This document shows positions 9,814 to 20,900 of a stretch of DNA of 64,000 nt, one piece after another. Position numbers and translations under genes: made by a program. The notes beneath the pieces are model-generated. The model did not search any database. It had not been told where the DNA came from and was given only the letters and a program-made list of their open reading frames with translations. The stretch spans positions 496,001 through 560,000 of the forward strand of contig MU394058.1 of assembly GCA_022578605.1 (NCBI GenBank), given 5' to 3'. Position 1 is the stretch's first letter. Every line of letters starts with the position of its first letter. The stretch comes from Camillea tinctor (taxonomy: Eukaryota; Ascomycota; Sordariomycetes; Xylariales; Xylariaceae).

Positions 9814-12800
9814 AGAACAGTATCCTGCTCCTTTTCGGACCTATATTACCTTAAACTGTACAGCGGCGAAGGGCTAGGGTTATAAAAATATGGGTTGGTC
9901 TATAGGGACATAGGTTTTCTTTTTTTTTTCCGTCTAGAGAAAGGGGGTTTGGTTGCTTCTTAGAACATAGTGTCTAATCCATATAGTGGGTAGTTCATGT
10001 AAAAAGAAGAAAAACGCGAGCTTGCACGACGGCAGTGAGTGCAAATTGGTACATCAGGGGGTGTGTAATAAGACCTGGTCAGGTTTGGGACTGTCTGGAT
10101 TCTTAAGTAGTGGTTAGGTCTGATTGAACAACCTTTTAATATTGGGTTGGGTCGAGTTGACTGCTACTGGTCGGTCCTCCATGTCTGGACATGAATGTAA
10201 TATTTAATATTCACCTACCACCTTAGTCTTTCTCAGAAATCCTGATTGTGAACTGTCGGTTGGTCCTGATATACATGGAACTTACGTAGCCTATTTCATA
10301 TGCCAGGTTGACGTTATTTAGGAAGAATACCTAGGTATACGTACCATTTTTTTTCAGTTTTTATTATATATGGATTTACTCCAAAACACCGATGTATTTT
10401 GCCTTAGAAGTTCTTATAGGCTGGCATAGCGTCAAATACCCTACGCTTTTGGGCAGGCATCCCAAAAACATATGATGAAAATTACAACTGCAAGCGAGTA
10501 GTTATACCAAGTATTATTTCTACCCATACCCCTGATAAACATAACATTATGAATGTAGCCGATGGAGCCTGACCCCGTATCAGGCTTTCAGGTTGTGTAA
10601 GTTACCTGACATGAAGAAGCGCACAACCCGTAGGAAGGTGGTAACGTTTGGGATAGGCACACATGCTGGCTCTCCGGTCTCCACGCGTGTAGCCTGATCA
10701 TCGTCGATGGGATGGATAATCCGTGCTTGGGCCATCACTACCTTATTTTTAAACACAACGCGCTGGACCCAAGGGGAGTGGGCAGAAAACAATGTGAGAT
10801 GTCATTAGTTGAACAAGCTCAGCGAATCCCACTTCCGATCTCCAGGAACCACATCTTATGTGTGGAAGGGGCTCTGGGGAATCCTGGGCGAACGATGGAG
10901 CTGCACGCCAATCCTCCTCGTTCGGATCGAAACTGGCCAATCGATCAAGACTACGTAGATGGCCCCGGCCACGCTTGCTATGAGAACCATAAATCTATTC
11001 GTGCTGCTCTGCTCGAAAGGATTGTCCTATACATGAATAGAACTCTTAGTTTGGTAGTGTAATGCAGTGTAGGTTAGTGTAGTATATGAATATCGTGAAG
11101 ACGTAGATACTTAGGCTAAGGCTATTGGTCACTTATACAGCATCAAGGTATAGGATAGATTCGAGAAAAAGTGGAACTACCTAAGACGGATTGGCTTCAC
11201 TTAGGGAACTCCTTCTGTCCGATACGAATACTCCATACAAAGCACGATGTTGCTATGGTATGGAGTGGTGTGGTGTACCTATTCTGTATACTACAACGAG
11301 AAATGGGGCTCGCATGTCTCTTGGTTCGATATGGTTGATCAGGTCAAGGCCTAAGGTGGATTGTTCTTTGGCATTAGGGCTGCAGCAAGGCAAGACCCTC
11401 AGCAACAACAATGTTCTAGATTATCAAATAGTGGATAAAGTTGACATGGAGAGAAGTGCCATAATACCTATACCTAGCCTTTTGACTGACTGCCGCAGAG
11501 CCGCGATGGACGTGATGTGGCTGGTGGGAAGGGAAAGTAGAGCGGATTGCCTAAATAGGTAAGATGGTAAAAATAAACATCACAAATAACTTCGACATCA
11601 AAAATAAAAATAAAATCGAAACTTTGAAATGCAAAACCGGAAAACCCCATCAGATCAAATTCCCCCATTCATTGATTTGGTGTTGGGCCAATGAAAAGAT
11701 ATGAATGGGGTGCAGTCTCCACATCTAAGATTGGCTCACTGAAATTAAAATTTTTTGATTGGTTAGAGCGATCCACAGAAACAAGGGAAACAATGGTCGA
11801 GAGAAAAGGCTACATCGCATTTTCCAAATCAGGTATGGTTGGATTACGAGAAATCACAATCAGCCGGACCCACTCTCTCTTCCCCAGGTGGTATAAATAC
11901 CTGGCCCTCCCCCCAAACTCTTAGGATTTCTCTTCTCTTTTTCTTCTTCATACTTACCTTGATTAATCACGGGAAGCTCAAGAATTTCCTGTGGTAGGGC
12001 AGGAGGCCTGCATTGCACAGCGCGGAGTTGACTGCCCTGTATTATCCTTCGGGATCGTACTGATCGCAATTTTTGCTCTCACAACCTTTGTTTTTCATTA
12101 TGTTCATCACTTGTATGTGGTGTCATGAAGAAGACTTCTATCGCATTTCTCAGTGGATCGTAGGGATAAATAAATGGCTGGCGTTTATCTTGGAGGCTGC
12201 GTTAAGTGTATGCCGTGCCTAGCGTTGGCGCATATAATATCGCATTGTGACTACTTGATAGCAATGATGTCTGTCAATGGGTGTCGGAAGTGCCTCTAGG
12301 AAAATAGATGATTGGCATACAAGGCTATATGGGAATATCTATCGTATTCGCTACCTACTATTTCCCCTCAATCAACGTCTAATTGAAGGTGCATGCATGC
12401 TTTTTTTTTTTTGCGCCCTGAACGAATTCTTACATATATACCTAGGTATATATATGTATATATATGCGTACATAACCTAACTTTCTCGCCTTTTGATCGC
12501 CCTGTTACGCAACATGATGCGTGATTTCGCCCTTTGCTGACCTCGTTGCTCGTTTCTCGTTTCCTTCGCGCCCTTTTCACTTTCACCCGCAGTGACTCAG
12601 CATACCAATGCTACCATACAGCATGCCATTCTGCATTAACCCTTGGAACCCTTGGATGCACAATGACACGGGGAGAGGGTGTAAGATCCGGGTGCCATGT
12701 CTCTCTCTCGATGCGGCAGCACTTATCCCAATCCGCACCGGCTGGATTTGATTTAGGTTAATACCTTGAGAGAATTCGCCTGCATGCCTCGCTGCTCGCC

Positions 12801-13417
12801 TATCTAGTGCCTACATAATAAGTTCTTAGGGCCGAGGTAATATGTCCCATCTGTGACCAAGAATGCACAGCACAAGTGGTGAGCAAGCCTGCTGGTAAGC
12901 CTGCCAACCTGCTTTGTCGCCCTCCTTGCCTCCCCTCTTCCCATGTCCGACCCAGGCAAGATAAGTCGGTTTCCTCGGTGGTGATTGGATCGATGAAGTT
13001 CATGACGATATGACATAGATTAGAGAGGGCGGATGGGAGCACATACATAGCATAGCCACACACGCTACATGCATCCTGAGAGATAGACTATAGCCCAACA
13101 TCCAGTAATAAACCACCGGGTCTGGGGGGAAGGGATTGAAACGTTCCAACTCCCTACATCATCGTGTATGTGCGTGCGTACGTATGTACGTCTCTGCAAG
13201 TTGGAGGGCAGCTAGGCAGGCTGGTAGAGCATGCCGATACGGAGTATAGATTTCGAGATAAACCTAGAAAGCGGTGAGGAGAGCCTATGAACATTGAATA
13301 AATGTTGCAAGGTTTCTTCCTTTTGGGGGGGCAACTCGAGTTTTTTTTTTTTCCTTTTTTTTCTGCTCATCACGCGATCGCTATGAAGTACGCCACAGGG
13401 GGAGGAATGCTAGGAAT

Positions 13418-13457
13418 CTGTGCTGTGCTGTGCTGTGCTGTGCTGCGCTGTGCTGTG
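13418..13457. repeat. CTGTG pentamer tandem repeat
   Basis: About eight units of CTGTG with one base change (CTGCG in the sixth unit or so). A simple-sequence repeat in intergenic DNA. Confidence 0.9.
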
Positions 13458-14238
13458 ATGATTGACGTCGAATAAACCTACCTAGATCCCAACCCGGCTC
13501 CTCCAACCAGAGAAGAAGAGGAAAACAGAGTTTGACGGAGTTTGTGCTGCCCAGAATTCTATTCAGGGTCTTTCCCAGTCAACCACAGATGTGATGGACG
13601 AGACAGCGCTGAGCGCTGGGTTACTTTGGGTTAGAAGGCTTCGGCTCGGTCGCTCATCGTAATAAGAAAAACCATCAACAAACAACACGGAGATTTCTTC
13701 TTTTTTTTGACTTTTGACTTTTGCTTTTTTACTTTTCTCTCTCTCTCTCTCTCATACTTTCCTTTTTAATTCGTTATGGTTTGCTGCCAGCGACAAAACC
13801 TAGATCTCCCCTCTCAACCTTGGTCGAATGCTAAGAATAGGAGTTGGTGGTGATGTTCCCTCCTTTTGACAATCCAACATCGGTGGAACGATAAAACCTA
13901 TATTAATGAACCGGAGGATCTAGAAGTAAAAAACAAAAGGTTAAAAAGGATGACATGGTGGTATCACCACATGTGACCTATTGATTCTTGCGCCGTCTGG
14001 CCGTCCACCGTTTATTGGCCAACAAACCCCATGGACATGGTAGGATGGGTTATCGGCCGTGTCACTAAATAAATAAATTCTCCAGGTAATATTCGTACGT
14101 ATATAACAGTCCCCGAGGTAATCATGCCCCCTCTCTCTACTATATGTAAGATAAGGACAAGGGCAAGAACAAGAACTAGAACCAGAACCAATCAAGATAA
14201 ATTTGACTCCCATCGGTGATAATAGTAGTATATCATCA

Positions 14239-14288
14239 GACTTGAACCGACTTGAACCGACTTGAACCGACTTGAACCGACTTGAACT
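14239..14288. repeat. Tandem repeat of GACTTGAACC, five units
   Basis: Four exact 10-bp units GACTTGAACC are followed by a fifth ending in T. This is one helical turn per unit. It lies in the gene-free region and is not part of any supported frame. Confidence 0.92.
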
Positions 14289-17199
14289 GAGTCGTGGACT
14301 CGTTGTCAGCGGCCAGTTCCAACTTCCTACTACTAATAACTGCCAGGATGCTTGATTTGCTTGTAGACAGAGAGAAGGCACCTTGCAACAGGCATCTTGC
14401 AACAGGTTTAAGCTTAAGATTCCCTAGTATCGGTATCAACTCTACCTGTCTCAGGTATGTACCTAGTCGTATCTATGTACCCAATGCTTAAGACACCCAA
14501 AAGAGAAGAAAGGAAAATGAGACGACCAATCAGATGAGACTAGACTTTACAAGTGCTTCGAGTACTTAGCAATAGTACACTACAGTACCAAGCATGCATA
14601 TATACCTACATACATAGTACATACATTACATGATTGTAGCCCTGTTTTATCAAGTGAGCTCTGTACACTAGGGGTAACTCCAGACAGGGTCACCCCAGTC
14701 TAATACAATGTTTTACTAGTGTAGTGTATGTACACTAGAAAGGTAACACCCAAAGCCCCGCTCTACTCGCTGCACGCGAAGGTAGCTTGGCATTGTTCCG
14801 CTCCCTCTACACTACCTACAGATCTGTACCTAGGTACCTCTGTGCCTCTCTCTAACTTGACTCCCCCTCTCCACTAATCACCCTTTTTGACCTCCACTCA
14901 TTTACGGAGTACAGGTTATTGATCGGCCTTGTGACACTGTGTCAGGCTGTGGGCCAGTACCAAGGACTCAGAGCTCCAAAGTCTAAGGAATACCTCCGCT
15001 GATGCTTTCGTCATAACATAAATTCTTTTCCCTCACATTGCACATGCTTATTATTTTCTTTTTTCCGACAGAAGCAAAGGGAATATCTCTGCTAGACCAC
15101 TATTATCTCCTACTTACCTTATTATCTACCGACTTACATCTTCCACCGTTTCCGTTGCTTTCTCTCCCGCGCCATCTGCATCTGCGATCATCTAACTTAG
15201 CATTTCTTGCCGGGCTGGCTATATCACATTACGCATTACAGGGCGTGCATGCTTGTCATCATTACGCCAAACCTAAACGCCAGACTCACTGATGGCTTGG
15301 TATGAAGAGAGGATGCCTTCGTAATCAACGGCCGAAAGAGAGAGACTAAGCACATAAAACCACAGAAGACGGAAGTCGATAGGAAGAAGGACCTCGGACT
15401 ACGGTAGACACCCAACGGAACAAGGGGGGAAATATGAATGTCAGCACGTCCCTTAACCCTCGTCCGACTCCGTCGTCGCGTTGCTTTCAGAGTGCGATCT
15501 TCACTTATGAACGGTGATCGGAGCCGGAAGCGATAGTGTGTGTTATCATCTAGGTGCTCGAATATGTGTCTTAGCTGCCTGAGGATTTACTCGGATTTAC
15601 TTAGAAATGGGGGTTGGCCCCTGTAGCACAGGGATTAGATTCGCATTCGGACCTTGTTGTATGATTGGTTGAATTTGTCGGTCGCAGGACTATCGCCATT
15701 CAGGGTTTAGCGCCGTTCGCAGGTGCATCGTGAGTGGCTTTCTCTCTCTACCTTTTTTTTTTCCTCTCTAGACCAATATTTTTGCTTTCCCAGGCTGCAA
15801 GTACGAAGTACCTAAGCGGGCGACGGCGGTACTAACAGGCATCCGACGCCGCATCTTCTCTGCCGCACAGAGTTGCTCCTCTTTTTTTTTCTCTTTCCTT
15901 CCCTATCACCCCCCAAGTCAGACAAGTCCCGTCAGCCAGAAAAAAAAATTGTCTTTTCTTTCATGTGCTTTCTACTCCTCCCATTCAACCCACTCAAGTC
16001 AGTCAGTCACTGAATTCAGTCTCTTCTTCGATCGAAGCAAAAGACTAGAGAAGTACAATACGGAATACAACAATATATATATATATATATTATAAACATG
16101 AATTATTCATTCTCCTCTTTGAACTTGAAATGGTTCATGTGTTTTCTTATATATAATAAGTAGTTCTTATTTCTTATTACTTGCAAGTTTGCAAAAATTT
16201 TTTGTCGTTGTTGAAATCATTATTATAGTTGTTGTTTTGGGTTTTTAAACCCAGATGGCCTCTTGCCGATACGCGGGTTGTGTGTATTGTGTGTGTGTGT
16301 GTGTTGGTCCCGGTGGGTGTGCTTCTCCCTTTTTTTTCTCCTGTCACAAATCCCCCCTCCCCCTCGAAAGTACCCAATCTTACTCGGCGGCTGCAACAAA
16401 AAGCTGCATTTCCCCCTCTTCACGCTAGGGTGATAAGTACCTGCCTAGCGAAGAGTGGGTTCAGTGGAAGCTCCAGCTGAGTTTTTTTGGTGCTTGGTGC
16501 TGGAACCCACCCCAAAAAATGGATAGCCAAATAGGAAACCTAGCAGTCTAGGAACATTCAGGACATGCTGGGTACAGCAGCAAGACGAAGTCCAATACAA
16601 TCCAATAGCACACACAAAACACCCACGGATAGAAGACGGTTTGCATTCGTTTCCAAGGTTTACTTTATTTCTTCTCTTTATACGTGACCAATGACCAATA
16701 TTGGTTTTTTTTTAGTGCATGTACTGCTTTTTTTTATTTTTATTTAATTCTTTTTTTTACTACTCCCATACTTAGTTTGGAATAGGTGGTATAGGTACTT
16801 ATTAGTGTGAGTAAAGTACCTAATTAACCTATTTTGGAGGGGGAAGTACATGAGAGTAGGAGAAGAAAGACATTTGGAAGGTAGGTACCTACTATTACTA
16901 CTACTACTACAGACGGAAACAGCAACCAGCGAGACAGAACCAGACCCTACCTGCTAACTACTACCTGCTAACTGCTACCTGCTACTGCTGCAGCACCCGC
17001 ACGTACGCACGCACGCACGTACATACTTTTCTCACACTGCGCACTCCCTCTCCCTCTACTCACTCACTCTCACACACATACAATACATACCATACCTAAA
17101 CATACCTACCTACACACACACACACACACCACACAAGCACCCACGCACATACTCACTCTCTCTCTCCGCTCTACTACCCAACTAGTCTCTAGTAGGTAA

Positions 17200-18041
17200 T
17201 CTCTCCTCGACCTACCTGACCACTGCGTGCTGTTTTTGCTTGGTGCGCATGCAACTCTTTCCCTTCCCTTCCTCTTCTCTCTCTCTCCTCACTTTCAGTC
17301 TCTCTCCCCGTCCTCCAAACCCTCCCTTTTGTTTTCCCTTTCTCGACTACGCAAAAATCCCCAATCACGAAGATTATTTTTTCTTCTTTCCAAACGACCA
17401 CGACAACTTCGATTCAATCCGTTTCAACCTCTTCTTAATACGGACCCGTCTTTCAATCCCGACCCGCACCAATTCCATTCGTCCTCAAGGCGCATTCTTC
17501 CCCATCCAACCCGAAAAAGCTCGAACTTGTCGTTTCCCACCCATCACCACGGCCCTCTTTGCGATCAGTTCTAGTTTTCATTCCGCCCTTTTACACTGTC
17601 TTCGTTACCGTGGCATTTCATTTCCTTGATCTTTACACTTTGGCGACATCATTCTACTGTCTGCCTTGTTCTGGACCCTCGACTTTTCTTTTGTTTTCGT
17701 CGTGTCCTTTGTGTGTGTGCGTGTGTGTGCTCTCTCAAACCCATACTCGCACACCACTTCCTCTCCCTTTCTCTCTCTCTCTCTACTCTTCTCAGGACTC
17801 GACGTGTGGGGAAAACACGATTTCGACACCAGCCTGACCTAAACCCACGATCCGATTATCCCGACATCGACGTATGACCTTCCGACGAGGCGCCTCGCCG
17901 TTCTTAGCGTGTTGGGAAAACTTTTCAGTCGCGTCGGATCACGGTTCGTCGTCGTCGTCATGCCATCCGGACTCCTACGATAAACTCCCTTTTCTACTAT
18001 CACCTCTGTGCCATCTCACCTTGTGAGGTGCATGTTAGATT
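17200..18041 (+). promoter_or_regulatory. Pyrimidine-rich promoter / long 5' leader of the Set3-type gene
   Basis: The coding strand is dominated by C and T with repeated CTCTCT and TCTTTC runs, as in strong promoters and 5' leaders of filamentous fungi. Short upstream open frames (for example from 17240 and 17559) could lie in the leader. Transcript start and any leader intron cannot be fixed from sequence. Confidence 0.5.
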
Positions 18042-20900
18042 ATGACAGAAAAGCTCCCATCACTCTTGACGCAATCATTGACTCCGAGTCAGACGGCCGT
18101 CCTCAGTCCCAAACCCGCCTCCATCCCTTCTAATCATGTCTCCAACAAGAACCAGACACAGGCCGAGGAAGAGCCATATACCATCAAGTGTATATGCGAC
18201 TTCACTGACGATGACGGGAATACAATATATTGCGAAATATGCGATACCTGGCAGCATATCGAATGCTACTACCCCTACACTATGGACGAGGCCTTGCGAG
18301 AGGACTTTGCCCATTCCTGCGTTGATTGCAAGCCCAGACCGCTCGACCGTCAACGTGCCCGAGACCGACAGAGATTGCGACAGAGCAAGGTCAATACCAC
18401 CGAGACCCCCGAGAGGAAGAACAAACGGCCTCCCTCCAAGGGTCAGAAGAAGAAGACCAAGCCGTCCGACCTCGCACTGAATGGCCACAGCGGCTCCGAC
18501 ACCAACAACGCCAAACACTCCCACGACCATCCCCCCTCTCACCAACACAAGAAATCCAAAAGCACCCACCGACCCAGCCAATCCATCAGCTCACAAAACC
18601 CGAAACGAAGCCCTTCTTATGGCCAGAAGACCGGAAACCCCCACGGTCATCCGCCTAGTCCTGCCACCACACCTCCCGATCTCCCTCACGAGTTCGAAGT
18701 CCACACCTACTCAAATGGATTCCTCAACCTCTACAAGGATGACCGTGATGTATCTGTCGTACAAACGAACTCTTTCGCAAGCCTCAACATATCAAATGTC
18801 TTGTCCATATGGCTGCGGGATCCCGAAAGACTCAAGGAGGAGACGGGCTGCAATTTTCAGGATGTATTCCAGAGCCTACCGCACGACATCGACTCGATCA
18901 AGGCTTCGCCCAACGTCGAGTCCAAGAAGGTACCGGTCGGTCCAGACAACGTTGTGCAGTGGCAATACTTGACCACTCCAGAAGCCATTGAAAAGGATGT
19001 TCCCCTTGTCGAACTCAACGGCCAGATAGGGATCCAGAAGAACTACTGCGAAGACCCAAGCAATCGATGGCAGGAATTGACCTCCCCTCTTCCCTTTGTA
19101 TTCTTCCATCCTTTCCTCCCCATATACATCGATACCCGAAAGGAAGGCTCGCTTGCACGTTACGTCCGACGAAGCTGCAAACCGAATGCTGTCATGGATA
19201 CTTACCTATCGGATGGTTCTGAATACCACTTCTGGCTGGTAAGCGACCGTAGGATAGCACCGAACGAGCAAATAACTATACCTTGGGAATTCAGTCTCCA
19301 AAAGGATGTCGCCCGTCGTTGGCTTCAGCTACTAGGTCTCAGTGACGAAGCGGATGGGCAGCCAGAGTTCAACGATAAGGAAGTCGACACGTACCAGAGC
19401 ATTGCATCCTGGGTTCATACCATCCTCTCCGAATATGGTGGTTGCGCCTGTAATCTAGGGCCCGAGTGTGCATTTGCTCGTTTCCACCGGAACTACATAC
19501 TCAGACCTCAATCAAGGGAGAAGATACCACCGAAGCAACGAAAATCTCGCAAGCCGAAGACGAACAATATCTCACCTACGAGCACTGGCCATGCGACAAA
19601 TAGTCGTGCACCTAGTGAGGGCCAAGCTGATGATGGCGGAGATATCGAGTCCGGTTCCTCCCGCAGCAAACCCCCAAGCCGCGACATGACACCCGCACCG
19701 CGCCAAGGCTCATTTGACACACTAGGTGTATTGACCGAGCTCACGGACAGGGACAAGCGGAAGGTCCAGATGGTCGAGGACTCGTTCCGCCGCATGGAAC
19801 AACAACAACCGCCTCGTAAGAAGAAACGCACGTCAGACGGCACAGGTGCTGGTGCTGGTGTTAGTGTCAGTGTTGGTACCGGTACTATCAGCTCCAGTAT
19901 AAGCTCGAGATCAAAGTCGAGAAACTCTGTGAGCCATCCACCTAACATGCCCAACGGCAGCACAGAACGCCGCTATGTGGACGCCGGCACGTCTAGAAGC
20001 CTGTCGGGTTCCCCAATCAGCACGGTGTCTCCGAATACACTAGGCAACCCTTTTAAGCAGCATGATTCTGTTCCGGTTCCCTCACGACATTCTTCCCAAA
20101 GCCCTCGTCCGAAATACTGCGATGCTGCCGTACAGACCGATCCCGTTGATGGAGAGTGGTTCAGTGATATCCGCCCTACATCGAAACCGAAGAAGCGAGT
20201 GGTCTCCCTATCGAAGCGTCTACTGGAAAACCGGCATCGCCTACGAGCTGATGAAGAGCGACGAAAGGTTTCTGCTGGATCTCCTACTTCTGTAGCATCT
20301 GCTCTAGTGAAGATGGACCTAGATTCTCCGGTGACCGAGCAGCAACCTGCAGCAGCAGATGCAGATGCAACTGCTGCTGTACTGGAGCCAACAAAAGAAG
20401 AGATCGCCGACATACCATTAGCACAAACGAGCCCAACAGGGGATATTGCTATGGATGATGCCCCACCGTCTGTGTCTGTGTCGCCGATGGAAATAAAGGT
20501 TTCTCCTACTGATGTATCAGTAACGCCGACACCTCTTAAGACCAAGTCCCCTGAACTCCGAGTCCAAATGCCTCCGGTTCCTGCTTTTAACAGTTCACCA
20601 AATAACACGGCAACCACCCCACTGTCATCAACAGGAAATATGATCCAATCGCCATTCTCAGTGAATAATCTTCCAAGCCCGTTCCCACCGCCAGTCAATG
20701 GTATTACTGTACATCCAAGTCCGGTAAAGAAGAAGCTGAGCCTTAGCGACTACACAAAGAGCAGGATGATCAAGGCGGCAGCAGCCAAGCCGAGTACCTC
20801 GTTGAAAACTCCAAGCACAATACCCGAAGAGGCCAAGTCGCCGACAAGCACAGACACAGTGATGCTTGAGCCATCTGCCGAGAAGAGTACGGATTCTTAA
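18042..20900 (+). CDS. set3: Set3-type PHD-finger and SET-domain chromatin protein
   Basis: A 952-residue single-exon protein. A C4HC3 PHD finger occupies about residues 47-98 (IKCICDFTDDDGNTIYCEIC, then WQHIECYY and SCVDC). A divergent SET domain covers about residues 225-440, with VELNGQIGIQKNYCEDPSNR, FVFFHPFLPIYIDTRKEGSL, RYVRRSCKPN and a distal QITIPWEF. The canonical 'NHSC' of active SET enzymes reads RRSC here, as in Set3 proteins, which are thought not to methylate. Set3 recruits the Set3C histone-deacetylase complex to H3K4-methylated chromatin through its PHD finger. The long C-terminal half is Ser/Pro/Thr-rich and disordered, with basic clusters (PPRKKKR, KPKKR) that could act as nuclear signals. 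SET4/MLL5-like naming is an alternative. Confidence 0.88.
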   Translation: MTEKLPSLLTQSLTPSQTAVLSPKPASIPSNHVSNKNQTQAEEEPYTIKCICDFTDDDGNTIYCEICDTWQHIECYYPYTMDEALREDFAHSCVDCKPRPLDRQRARDRQRLRQSKVNTTETPERKNKRPPSKGQKKKTKPSDLALNGHSGSDTNNAKHSHDHPPSHQHKKSKSTHRPSQSISSQNPKRSPSYGQKTGNPHGHPPSPATTPPDLPHEFEVHTYSNGFLNLYKDDRDVSVVQTNSFASLNISNVLSIWLRDPERLKEETGCNFQDVFQSLPHDIDSIKASPNVESKKVPVGPDNVVQWQYLTTPEAIEKDVPLVELNGQIGIQKNYCEDPSNRWQELTSPLPFVFFHPFLPIYIDTRKEGSLARYVRRSCKPNAVMDTYLSDGSEYHFWLVSDRRIAPNEQITIPWEFSLQKDVARRWLQLLGLSDEADGQPEFNDKEVDTYQSIASWVHTILSEYGGCACNLGPECAFARFHRNYILRPQSREKIPPKQRKSRKPKTNNISPTSTGHATNSRAPSEGQADDGGDIESGSSRSKPPSRDMTPAPRQGSFDTLGVLTELTDRDKRKVQMVEDSFRRMEQQQPPRKKKRTSDGTGAGAGVSVSVGTGTISSSISSRSKSRNSVSHPPNMPNGSTERRYVDAGTSRSLSGSPISTVSPNTLGNPFKQHDSVPVPSRHSSQSPRPKYCDAAVQTDPVDGEWFSDIRPTSKPKKRVVSLSKRLLENRHRLRADEERRKVSAGSPTSVASALVKMDLDSPVTEQQPAAADADATAAVLEPTKEEIADIPLAQTSPTGDIAMDDAPPSVSVSPMEIKVSPTDVSVTPTPLKTKSPELRVQMPPVPAFNSSPNNTATTPLSSTGNMIQSPFSVNNLPSPFPPPVNGITVHPSPVKKKLSLSDYTKSRMIKAAAAKPSTSLKTPSTIPEEAKSPTSTDTVMLEPSAEKSTDS

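Larger units (their letters stand above)
9814..18041. other. 8.2-kb gene-free region upstream of the Set3-type gene
   Basis: I find no supported coding gene. Frames here are short, overlap on both strands and lack motifs. The region carries ACCTAGGTA palindromes (10329, 12440, 14828), a pentamer repeat at 13418-13457, a decamer repeat at 14239-14288, dinucleotide runs (TC near 13736-13753, AT near 16073-16093, TG near 16289-16304, AC near 17112-17129), and from about 17,200 a strongly pyrimidine-rich, CT-repeat-laden leader that runs up to the Set3 start. Confidence 0.6.

Noticed and set aside
10580..11062. Overlapping open frames of about 70 and 116 codons
   Set aside because: No domain, no codon bias and no splice partner; frames are open on both strands at once.
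17227..17877. Several plus-strand frames over 80 codons
   Set aside because: They arise from C/T-rich low-complexity sequence and encode only Ser/Leu/Pro/Phe-rich chains; the region fits a promoter or leader.
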